From IMG/VR virus record IMGVR_UViG_3300042520_000060, positions 1-20,051 of that record: 20,051 nucleotides of DNA; one strand, given 5' to 3'. A model generated the notes under the pieces. It did not search any database and was not told the origin of the DNA. It worked only from the letters and a program-made list of their open reading frames with translations. The stretch comes from a virus. Made by a program: the position numbers and the translations under genes. Shown here in pieces: positions 1 to 6,555 of this stretch; the stretch's first letter is position 1, and each line of letters starts with the position of its first letter.

Positions 1-186
1 ATCAGCGTAAGGCGTGAAAACCTCGCCCTGCACGACGGGAAACGAACAGGTCGAGTAGACGCTGCCGTTGTATTGGCCGTCTACGCCGTTGCACTGCCAG
101 TGCGCCGTGACGACGTAATCCGCGCCCTCTGCGGTTTGCGGGATGCAGTTAAGAACCGAGATGTTCCATGTAATTACCGTAGACAT
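1..186 (-). CDS. Small phage protein, truncated by window edge (DUF7936-like)
   Basis: An open frame starts at ATG 186 and runs off the left edge without a stop; 62 codons are visible. It begins MSTVITWNISVLNC and continues with a DYVVTAHWQC stretch and an FTPYAD end. From memory this pattern (ITW..., then VxxAHW, then a short strand and FTPYAxL) matches the small DUF7936 family of phage proteins of about 100 residues found near tail fibre genes; function is unknown. A good ribosome site (AAAGGAG, nine bases before ATG) lies in the end of the fibre gene, whose stop is only four bases upstream, so the two are probably co-translated. It may be a virion or fibre accessory protein, but only the position suggests this. 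Confidence 0.72.
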   Translation of the reverse strand, partial: MSTVITWNISVLNCIPQTAEGADYVVTAHWQCNGVDGQYNGSVYSTCSFPVVQGEVFTPYAD

Positions 187-190
187 TTAA

Positions 191-2773
191 TTATGCTCCT
201 TTCAGCAAAGCCATTTCGGCTTCCAGTTTCTCAATACGGGCCATTGCTTCTTGCAGGGCGACGGCGGCTTTCATCAGCAAGATGGACGATTTAACCGATT
301 TGGTAGTGGTGCCAAGGTCGTTGCCCTCTGCGTCACGGTCGGCGTGTTCGTCCACCAACCCCGGCGAGGTCTGCTCAAGTTCCTGCGCCACAACACCCAA
401 CTGCGTGATTTGCTGCGGGTCATCCTTCATCTTGAACTTGCGGAACCGCACAGCCTTCAAGTCATCCCATTGTGAGCCTGCGTCCACAATGTCGGTTTTC
501 ATCTTGGCATCAGAGATGGTGCCGTATGAGCCGTTTGTATTCGTGACGTTGCCAGAGTCGGCTACTTGGAATTTATAGGCTGCCGCTCCGTTGTTGTAAT
601 AACGAATAGCATAGAAAGTATTATTAGTCGTGTTTCTCTCGGCATATACCTGCAAAACTTCTTCTGTCAATGAAGCATTTGCAGATGAAAGCCTTAATGA
701 ATAATCATTCGCAGTTTGTCTAAGTTCGTGATATGCGCCAGTTGATCCAAGATATGCGCCGCTGTCACTCGCCTTGAAATACCCCCCGCTCGTGATGCGG
801 GCGCGTTCGGTAACAGACGCCCCGGTATGGAAACGAATGTCGTCTGCGTTTATACGAAAACTGTAGTAAGCCGCAGTTGATCGGTTATAGATCTCAAGTT
901 GCGCCAACCCTGAAGCATTAGGATTGAACTCAAATCCTTGAGCACCAGCATTAGAAACAACAAGTTTTGTGGAAGGACTTGTCGTCCCCAACCCCAAATT
1001 CCCACTCGCATTCAGCGTCATCATCTGATCGAAAGCGTTTGCTCCGGTGATTTGATTTCCTGCGGTGCCAGATGGCGCTGTATGCCAAGAATGAATACCG
1101 TTGTATTGCTGGTAGCGAAGCGCATATCCGGTGTTTTGATAAATGCGCTGGTTCGATGAATTTATGTAATTGTTGTATGAAACCTCTGTTGTAAGTCCAG
1201 AGTCCGTAAACAACCCCATCCACGAGCCAATTTGAATTGCTTTTTCGGTGCTTCTCCACAAACTCGGCGAGACGCCCAAGCCGAGGTTGCCGGAGGAGTC
1301 GAGAAATAGCGAATCAATACCGCCATTACGTACAACAAGATTTCCGGTAGTAAGTCGTGAAATTACTGCCGCGTTGTTGTCCGTTGCCCGAACATAAATA
1401 CCGCCAAGGCTTGTGTCAGTTGTTTGCTTTACGTCAAGTTTTCCAGACGGCGAACTAGTCCCGATGCCGAGGTTGCCACTCGCATCCAGCGTCATCGCCT
1501 GCGTGAACGAGATGTTCTGAGATACCGTTCCGCTCGACAGCGTTCCGCTTGATGTCGCGGTGAACACCGTCCCGACGTTGTTATTAGCCGCACCGAACGC
1601 CGTCTGATTTCCCGACGTAATAATGGTGTACGAAACGCCGTTTGTGATTGTTGTCGTGTTGGCGGTGCCGGAGGGGGCGGTGAACCACAAGTGCTGTCCC
1701 GACGATTGTGCGTACCGGGTTGCCACATTCGATGTGGAGTATATGTAGTTGGAGCCGGTGAAATAGTTGTTGGCCCCTACCTGCATGGAAGTTGCGCCGC
1801 TGTTGCCAACATAGCAACCAGCGTTATTGAACTCCATCGTTTTTCCAAAACCACTCCACGCACTCGGCGTGACGCCCAAGCCGAGGTTGCCGGAGGTGTC
1901 AATGGTGGCGCGAATTGTTGTTCCAGTTTGAAAATCTAACCCAACATCACTTCCATAAATGGCGGCTTTCTGTGTTGCTGCCCCATTTGCACGGAAAGAT
2001 ATTTGAGAACCGTTATCTGATGCGCGGCCAAACAATGAAATAGCGCCACCGTTACTTTTTGCCGCAACTTCAAGAGAATCGCCTTGAATGGCGGCCGCTA
2101 AATTAACAAGAACGCGATTACTGGAAGTATCCACCTTAAATGTGGTGGTGCCAGCCCCAAACGTCGTCCCATCAAACGTCAGCGCACTCCCCGAAGTCGC
2201 CACCTTGCTGCCGTTCAAAAACAACACGCCGTTGGCGGTGCCGCCGGAGAAAGTAGGATTGTTAGTGAGAGTGGTGATGCTGGCGGAAGTGGCAATCAGG
2301 TTGGTGATCGTGGCCGAAGCAGAAGTTAGAACTGTGATATTTGCGCTGGCCGCGCTGATGTTCCCAATATAGTTCGTCGCGTCAACTACATCCGTGCCGT
2401 TGCTGACCAGAATGATCTTGGCCTTATTCGGCACCGACACGCCGGTTTGACCCGAAACCTTGACGGTAACTTGGCCGGACGAAGTGTTATTGAAGATGAA
2501 GTAGAGTTTCTTGTTGGCAGGAACAATAAGGTTCGTGCTGGCCCCACCCGTACCCGTCAGTTCAATGTACATGTTACGGGCGACACCGGTCGCGCCGTTC
2601 GGGATGGTGATCGTGGTATCCGTTCCCGTGGAAACGGCTTGAGTGACGTAACCTGAAATCGCCTGTTCGATCAAGGTTCCAAGGTTGGTGTTCGTGGTAT
2701 TACCCCACGTACCGGCTTGGTCGCCCGTTCCGATCAGTTCAAGAGCAAGGTTAGTGCTGTATGTACTACTCAT
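191..2773 (-). CDS. Tail fibre/spike with C-terminal S74 intramolecular chaperone
   Basis: This 860-residue protein is a receptor-binding tail fibre. The N-terminal 140 residues (MSSTYSTNLALELIGTGDQA..., then GTWGNTTNTNLGTLIEQAISG) look like the virion-anchoring and shaft start seen in many aquatic phage fibres. The middle is Gly/Ser/Thr-rich with four short turns of type SGNLGLG or SGNLGIG followed by SP (near residues 294, 442, 494 and 600), typical of trimeric beta-structured shafts. The C-terminus is a peptidase S74 chaperone: GTISDAKMKTDI with the expected self-cleavage Ser at 754, then AVRFRKFKMK, QLGVVAQELEQ, and a closing helix IEKLEAEMALLKG. In the family this domain drives trimer folding and then cuts itself off. 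The start is preceded by GAGGT. Residues 291-371 and 491-571 are an internal duplication. Confidence 0.93.
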   Translation of the reverse strand: MSSTYSTNLALELIGTGDQAGTWGNTTNTNLGTLIEQAISGYVTQAVSTGTDTTITIPNGATGVARNMYIELTGTGGASTNLIVPANKKLYFIFNNTSSGQVTVKVSGQTGVSVPNKAKIILVSNGTDVVDATNYIGNISAASANITVLTSASATITNLIATSASITTLTNNPTFSGGTANGVLFLNGSKVATSGSALTFDGTTFGAGTTTFKVDTSSNRVLVNLAAAIQGDSLEVAAKSNGGAISLFGRASDNGSQISFRANGAATQKAAIYGSDVGLDFQTGTTIRATIDTSGNLGLGVTPSAWSGFGKTMEFNNAGCYVGNSGATSMQVGANNYFTGSNYIYSTSNVATRYAQSSGQHLWFTAPSGTANTTTITNGVSYTIITSGNQTAFGAANNNVGTVFTATSSGTLSSGTVSQNISFTQAMTLDASGNLGIGTSSPSGKLDVKQTTDTSLGGIYVRATDNNAAVISRLTTGNLVVRNGGIDSLFLDSSGNLGLGVSPSLWRSTEKAIQIGSWMGLFTDSGLTTEVSYNNYINSSNQRIYQNTGYALRYQQYNGIHSWHTAPSGTAGNQITGANAFDQMMTLNASGNLGLGTTSPSTKLVVSNAGAQGFEFNPNASGLAQLEIYNRSTAAYYSFRINADDIRFHTGASVTERARITSGGYFKASDSGAYLGSTGAYHELRQTANDYSLRLSSANASLTEEVLQVYAERNTTNNTFYAIRYYNNGAAAYKFQVADSGNVTNTNGSYGTISDAKMKTDIVDAGSQWDDLKAVRFRKFKMKDDPQQITQLGVVAQELEQTSPGLVDEHADRDAEGNDLGTTTKSVKSSILLMKAAVALQEAMARIEKLEAEMALLKGA

Positions 2774-2784
2774 CTTTAGTTACC

Positions 2785-3687
2785 TCACGCCGCAATCTGC
2801 GTCCAATTTGGGTTTTGCGTCGTACTAATATCCGTCCAAGTCGCGCTTTGCGCGTTGTTAATTCCTGTCCAATTCGCGTTCTGATTGGTATTAATCTGTC
2901 CCCAGATGTTGACTACCCCAACCGCGCCGGTTCCGGCTACCCCAGAGACTACAACATTTGAGCCTGACGATGTAGTGACTGTACCAACGGCTCCGTTAGC
3001 CGAAACACCCGTGACAAAAACCTTGATTTCAAGCCGTACATCGACCGTTCCAACTTCCCCTGTACCCGAGACTCCGATGACCGAGAGGTTCTGATCGGTG
3101 ACAACAAAAACTGTCCCAACCGCCCCGGTCGCAGCCACTCCGGTAACAGCAGCAACCGCTGCCGCTGCAACTAGGACATCCCCGACTTCGCCCGTAGCAG
3201 AAAGCCCGGTAACAGGAACAATAGCCGCTGCCTGTACCGTAACGGTGCCGACCGCTCCCGTCCCCTCAACGCCGGTAACGGCAAGGACTTGATCCGTTTT
3301 AACGAATACGGTGCCAACGGCACCCGAAGCCTCAACCCCGGTAACAACCGCAACTGCCGAGGCCGCAACGACGACATCCCCTAACTGCCCGGTGGCTTCA
3401 ACACCCGTGACGGAGATAACTTGGTCGGTAACGACAACAACTGTGCCAACGGCACCCGAAGCCTCAACGCCCGTAAGAAGGACATTGGCTACGCCAACAA
3501 CCGTGACCGACCCAATCTGGCCTGTGGCTTCAACGCCTGTAACGGGGATATTTACGGAGCCCGTGACAACAACAGATCCTACCGCACCCGTTGCAGTAAG
3601 ATTGCCAACACCTTCGCCCCAACCTTGTTCGCCCCAGCCTACGCCGGAAGCGTTCCAACCGTCGAAGGCGACTATGACGCCTGCCAC
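2785..3687 (-). CDS. Repeat-built phage structural protein (eleven 22-residue repeats)
   Basis: Not a family I can name. After a Trp/Gly-rich start (residues 1-28, including GWGEQGWGEG), a G-[AQE]-[VIL]-G core recurs at residues 34, 56, 78, 100, 122, 144, 166, 188, 210, 232 and 254, an exact 22-residue period. The consensus is roughly VTGVxATGxVGTVxVxxxxx. The tail (about 265-298) switches to three 11-residue units with Trp at 273, 284 and 295 (N-x-x-W-T-x-I). Such short, valine-rich repeats suggest a beta-solenoid or fibrous shaft. Lying directly before the fibre gene, it is probably a virion fibre or appendage protein. The start is GTG: an in-frame TAG lies three codons upstream, and AGGCAGGGG precedes it. 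Confidence 0.85.
   Translation of the reverse strand: MAGVIVAFDGWNASGVGWGEQGWGEGVGNLTATGAVGSVVVTGSVNIPVTGVEATGQIGSVTVVGVANVLLTGVEASGAVGTVVVVTDQVISVTGVEATGQLGDVVVAASAVAVVTGVEASGAVGTVFVKTDQVLAVTGVEGTGAVGTVTVQAAAIVPVTGLSATGEVGDVLVAAAAVAAVTGVAATGAVGTVFVVTDQNLSVIGVSGTGEVGTVDVRLEIKVFVTGVSANGAVGTVTTSSGSNVVVSGVAGTGAVGVVNIWGQINTNQNANWTGINNAQSATWTDISTTQNPNWTQIAA
2908..3597 (-). repeat. Tandem 66-bp coding repeats
   Basis: Eleven in-frame units of 66 bases encode the 22-residue repeats of the structural protein. Period and register are kept without insertion or deletion, although the bases have diverged, so the array is visible mainly at protein level. Confidence 0.85.
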
Positions 3688-3694
3688 GGCCCCT

Positions 3695-3711
3695 GCCTAA
3701 TTAAATTAGGC
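3695..3711. other. Palindrome over stop codon and leader
   Basis: GCCTAATT and AATTAGGC are perfect 8-base arms around one central base. On the coding strand it spans the TAA of the upstream gene and ends just before the AGGGG ribosome site of the GTG-started repeat protein gene. It could fold as a small hairpin in the mRNA leader or be a protein site; no T-run follows, so it is not an ordinary terminator. Confidence 0.5.
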
Positions 3712-4161
3712 GATACGGAGGATTGCGGTTGATGCTGCAGCAGCCGGGAACTGGATAGTGAAGTTGCCCGCCGTCGAGGTTTTATCCCCGCCGAACGCCA
3801 GCACCGCCACCGCCTTGTTACTTTGACTGCTGTTGTAGATCAACGCGCCATTTGCCGTAATTGTGGCCGAGTCCCACGTAATGTCGTCAAAATCCAAATA
3901 CGCCGTCGTGCTGCTTGAAGTCGGTACTTGCGAGATCGTCAACGTCTTACCGCCAGCAGTGTAGTTCGTACCAGACGAAGAAACTTCGTCCGTAGTCGTA
4001 TATGCCGTAGTAGACGCACTCAACGTAGCAGACGAGGTGTACAAAGCGATCTTGAAGACATCCGCAGCCGTCGAAGCCCGGATTACGCCGGTCCCAAAGT
4101 TGTGGATTCCGTCAAGAATCTCAACCTTAAACGACGTTGCCATTGCCTGAGTAATAGCCAT
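3706..4161 (-). CDS. Phage protein of unknown function, probably structural
   Basis: This 151-residue protein starts MAITQAMATSFKVEILDGIHNF and is rich in Ser, Thr and Ala with alternating hydrophobic residues, the look of a beta-sandwich. A TTDEVSSSGTNYTAGG segment (about 60-75) and an AVLAFGGDKTS segment (about 117-127) recall proteins often found in the tail or adaptor block of uncultured aquatic phages, but I cannot name a function. It has no Cys, no signal peptide and no membrane segment. The ribosome site is AGGAG six bases before ATG, and its start region is identical over 20 bases to that of the gene at 5243-5425. Position between adaptor and fibre genes suggests a minor virion protein. 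Confidence 0.85.
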   Translation of the reverse strand: MAITQAMATSFKVEILDGIHNFGTGVIRASTAADVFKIALYTSSATLSASTTAYTTTDEVSSSGTNYTAGGKTLTISQVPTSSSTTAYLDFDDITWDSATITANGALIYNSSQSNKAVAVLAFGGDKTSTAGNFTIQFPAAAASTAILRIA

Positions 4162-4173
4162 CTCAATCTCCTA
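4154..4173 (-). repeat. Translation start region, copy 1 of a 20-bp exact repeat
   Basis: The plus-strand string atagccatctcaatctccta occurs here and again at 5418-5437. On the coding strand it holds TAGGAG, a six-base spacer and ATGGCTAT, so both copies are the ribosome site and first codons of a gene. Confidence 0.8.
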
Positions 4174-4408
4174 AATGCTCTATAGCATTCATAAAACCGT
4201 TTTCAATCAATATGCGCCGCAGGTTCATCCGCTCGGATTCCTGTGCTTCCTTGAAGTACTGCGCCAGAACACGTTTAAGTTCTGAACGGTTATTAATGCG
4301 AAGAAGGCGATCAACAGCACGATCTGCCATCTCGTCTGGCGTAAATCCACGACTGTCCGTGGTAAACACCTTTACCGTACCAAGTTCTAATCCACCTTCA
4401 AAACTCAT
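4163..4408 (-). CDS. Small phage protein, unknown function
   Basis: An 81-residue protein starting MSFEGGLELGTVKVF. Residues 25-75 are predicted helical and charged (DEMADRAVDRLLRI, then SELKRVLAQYFKEAQESERM), giving a helical bundle look with no enzyme motif. Its ATG overlaps the TGA of the adaptor gene (ATGA, 4405-4408), and its stop lies just before the next gene, so it is translated within the same unit. It could be a chaperone or minor component for the adaptor encoded before it, but only the coupling supports that. I do not recognise a named family. Confidence 0.82.
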   Translation of the reverse strand: MSFEGGLELGTVKVFTTDSRGFTPDEMADRAVDRLLRINNRSELKRVLAQYFKEAQESERMNLRRILIENGFMNAIEHLGD

Positions 4409-5043
4409 GTGACCGGAATCCTCGCTTGTCCTGAACGGTACGCATCCTGACGATCCAGACCATCGCCCAGACGCTTCAATTGAGCAAGGGCTTCCTGATA
4501 CTTCTGCTCGTAGTACTGCATCATATCGGCTTCGCCCTTGAGATAAGTGTACGCCTCGCGGAGCGATCCGTAGAGCAACACGGTCTCAAAGTTGTCCCCA
4601 AGCCACGATGTTGAATTAGTAACAATAGAAACCGGGTAATAGTAGTAATGCAGTTCGGCCGTGTACGCAACGTCTGGGGTCGGCCCAAGAATCATGCTGG
4701 AGTTATTCCAGATAGCGTAGTACTTAGGCTTCCCATACGAGTTGGGTGGTGGATACGCAGCGCGGATGTAGTTCACATCCTTGTTTAGTAGGTACTCGTA
4801 CTCACCCGTAGTCGGGTCAATCACCGCAAGCGAGAACGTCGAGAGCCAATCAGACGGCAGGGAGAAATACTGAAATTGCGCCGTCATCGTACCGGTGACG
4901 TTCTTACGAATCGCCGGGATCTGGACTGAGTTATAAATCCGCTCTTCAGCCAACTGCACAAACGTAGGGATATTCGCTACAAAAGACGTTTCCGTGCTTT
5001 CGCAGTAATCCTGAATCAACGTTGAGAGTTGACTGTAGTTCAC
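4405..5043 (-). CDS. Head-tail adaptor/connector protein (T7 gp11 / P22 gp4 / SU10 adaptor type)
   Basis: A 212-residue protein starting MNYSQLSTLIQDYCES. The layout fits phage adaptor proteins that form the ring below the portal: an N-terminal helix, a segment TFVQLAEERIYNSVQIP (27-43), a beta-rich middle (about 50-140, with LPSDWLSTFSLAVID, PKYYAIWNNSSMILGPTPD and ELHYYYYP), and C-terminal helices NFETVLLYGSLREAYTYLKG and YYEQKYQEALAQLKRL. In related short-tailed phages such proteins join portal to tail nozzle. The match is by pattern, without a search. The start overlaps the stop of the upstream small gene (ATGA). A second adaptor-like protein lies at 5812-6537. Confidence 0.82.
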   Translation of the reverse strand: MNYSQLSTLIQDYCESTETSFVANIPTFVQLAEERIYNSVQIPAIRKNVTGTMTAQFQYFSLPSDWLSTFSLAVIDPTTGEYEYLLNKDVNYIRAAYPPPNSYGKPKYYAIWNNSSMILGPTPDVAYTAELHYYYYPVSIVTNSTSWLGDNFETVLLYGSLREAYTYLKGEADMMQYYEQKYQEALAQLKRLGDGLDRQDAYRSGQARIPVT

Positions 5044-5237
5044 GGAGACCAGCCAGACCGGTACTTGCTGTTGTTCTCAAGATTGATCTGAGACACGAAC
5101 TTCGTGCCCTTGGTCGCAGCGCCAGCACCCTTCATTTTCATGTGGGTAACGCCCTTGTTGACATCCTTCTCAGGATAGCCATTACGACCCGTCGAATCCG
5201 TGTTCGGCCTAATCTTGCCGGGGTTCAGTTCTTTCAT
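5040..5237 (-). CDS. Small basic phage protein, unknown
   Basis: A 65-residue protein starting MKELNPGKIRPNTDSTG. The middle holds a GAGAATKGTKF element that, from memory, recurs in small proteins of uncultured aquatic phages. It has no predicted membrane segment and few hydrophobic residues, so it may be disordered on its own. GAGGT precedes the ATG at good spacing, and its TGA overlaps the ATG of the adaptor gene (ATGA), so it is expressed together with the adaptor. Function is unknown; a small virion-associated or assembly protein is possible. Confidence 0.78.
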   Translation of the reverse strand: MKELNPGKIRPNTDSTGRNGYPEKDVNKGVTHMKMKGAGAATKGTKFVSQINLENNSKYRSGWSP

Positions 5238-5242
5238 GATGC

Positions 5243-5425
5243 TTACCTCGGGCCAGAAGACTTACGCATCGGGCTGCGCTGGTTCATCACCTTCGCCATA
5301 TTCCGACCGTACTTCTTCATGTCGCTGTTGGTCTTGCCACCAGCACGCATGTTCTTGACCCGACCCGGACCGTGAGCCTTGCTCGCCGGGAGAGCCGCGT
5401 GTTTTTCAAGTTTACTCATAGCCAT
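5243..5425 (-). CDS. Small basic phage protein, unknown
   Basis: A 60-residue, strongly basic protein (about 14 Lys/Arg) starting MAMSKLEKHAALP. The second half holds GGKTNSDMKKYGRNMAKVMNQ, of a kind I recall from small proteins of uncultured aquatic phages. It is low in large hydrophobic residues and probably binds nucleic acid or packs inside the virion; this is inferred from composition alone. The ribosome site is AGGAG with a six-base spacer to the first of two in-frame ATGs, identical to that of the gene at 3706-4161. It is one of three short genes between the two adaptor candidates. Confidence 0.75.
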   Translation of the reverse strand: MAMSKLEKHAALPASKAHGPGRVKNMRAGGKTNSDMKKYGRNMAKVMNQRSPMRKSSGPR

Positions 5426-5437
5426 CTCAATCTCCTA
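5418..5437 (-). repeat. Translation start region, copy 2 of a 20-bp exact repeat
   Basis: Identical to 4154-4173 over 20 bases. It covers the AGGAG site, spacer and first codons of the gene at 5243-5425 and also the TAG stop of the gene upstream. Confidence 0.8.
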
Positions 5438-5812
5438 GGTCGTAACGACCGTTACCGTCCCGACTTCACCTGCCGGGGCTAAATCATTTGGGGTTAACCC
5501 GGCATCGTCTGCTCTAGCCCCTCCTACGGGAGCCCAGCCCCATTGTATCTGACGACTGCCATTTGCGCCGTCATTACCTACCGCAAAATAACTCGTATCC
5601 GGTCGTGGATTCCGCAACGCCTGCGGGTCGTCCACGGGGTACAAACCAAGCGATAATTGAGGCTGATCCGGCTCCCAACACTCCGAACATACCAAGATAT
5701 TTACGTTCTTGGTCTTGATCACGAGCGACTTTAACTGCTTCAGTTTGTACTGAAACCCGCAGCGGTCGCACATGGCGATAGCGTTTTTGCCACTGGCAAA
5801 CCTGTTTGGCAT
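5435..5812 (-). CDS. Zinc-ribbon phage protein with a GEVGTVTV tail
   Basis: A 125-residue protein with CDRC at 15-18 and CSEC at 42-45, two knuckles 23 residues apart that should bind one zinc ion as a ribbon. A YPVDDPQALRNPRPD stretch follows (58-72), then a Trp-containing segment (QWGWAP). The last 15 residues (LAPAGEVGTVTVVTT) match the repeat unit of the 22-residue repeat protein at 2785-3687. Function is not known; the ribbon could hold protein to protein in the virion or bind DNA. The ATG overlaps the TAA of the gene upstream (TAATG), so it is coupled to the adaptor-like protein. Confidence 0.85.
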   Translation of the reverse strand: MPNRFASGKNAIAMCDRCGFQYKLKQLKSLVIKTKNVNILVCSECWEPDQPQLSLGLYPVDDPQALRNPRPDTSYFAVGNDGANGSRQIQWGWAPVGGARADDAGLTPNDLAPAGEVGTVTVVTT

Positions 5813-6537
5813 TAGTAGCCACCCAAGAAACTCTCACGTGGGACAAAGCGTACTGCGGCTTTCTCACGATCCTCGCCAGAAGCCAAATCCCAAGCCTCGT
5901 CATACTGAGCCTTCAAGACCTGAGTACGACCCTCTGCACCCGGAATCTTTAGCGACAGCATATAGGCCAGCCCAGCAACCATGCAGGGCAGGAAGCGGAA
6001 CGGGATATCCTGACCATTAACGCCTGTACCGGGGTCAAACATACGACGCAGACGGGTGTAGTAAAGAATCCAAGTAGTGCTGTTATCGGGCTTCGGCCAG
6101 ACCGTAAACTGAGGGTAAACAATTACGTTATCCGCACCCGTCGCGCCCGTGCGGCGATTAATCCAAATCTGAATCGGTCGGCCTGTCGCATTCTTGTTCG
6201 GTATTGATACGTAGGTGCTGGATGAAATACGCGAGATATTGATGTCCTGCTGATTGGTACCAGACCCAGTACGGATTACATGGTCAAGCAGGTCTACCGT
6301 ATCCACCGGCAAATCATAAGTACCGACGTTGTAGGTCAAAGTGTGGGTGCCCTGCTCCAGCGTCCACAAGTTCACGCCACGATTAGCCCAGTCCATCAGA
6401 AGCAGGGCAAGACTACGCTTCGACGTACGGAAATCATAACCCGTACGCAATTCAGCCCCACAACGCTCAAAAGCCTCTTCAATAATAGTATTGAGGTCGA
6501 GGTTGAAGTCTGTCGTTGCTGTAGTTTTATCGACCAT
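5812..6537 (-). CDS. Second adaptor-like structural protein
   Basis: A 241-residue protein. The segment NLDLNTIIEEAFERCGAELRTGYDFRT is followed by KRSLALLLMDWANRGVNLW, a helical N-terminus that I recall from phage proteins near the head-tail junction. Then come beta-rich stretches (YNVGTYDLPVDTVDLLDHV, NVIVYPQFTVWPKPDN, WILYYTRLRRMFDPG) and a helical C-terminus (PCMVAGLAYMLSLKIPGAEGRTQVLKAQYDEAWDLA). The fold order, helices then beta then helices, is that of T7 gp11 or P22 gp4-like adaptors, so I call it a second adaptor or stopper candidate. The start is ATG with a weak GAG ribosome site; the stop overlaps the next start (TAATG). Confidence 0.78.
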   Translation of the reverse strand: MVDKTTATTDFNLDLNTIIEEAFERCGAELRTGYDFRTSKRSLALLLMDWANRGVNLWTLEQGTHTLTYNVGTYDLPVDTVDLLDHVIRTGSGTNQQDINISRISSSTYVSIPNKNATGRPIQIWINRRTGATGADNVIVYPQFTVWPKPDNSTTWILYYTRLRRMFDPGTGVNGQDIPFRFLPCMVAGLAYMLSLKIPGAEGRTQVLKAQYDEAWDLASGEDREKAAVRFVPRESFLGGY

Positions 6538-6555
6538 GAATATTATGCTCGTTTA

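Noticed and set aside
191-2773. Several plus-strand frames of 60-100 codons opposite the fibre gene
   Set aside because: All are short antisense shadows without ribosome sites or recognisable domains.
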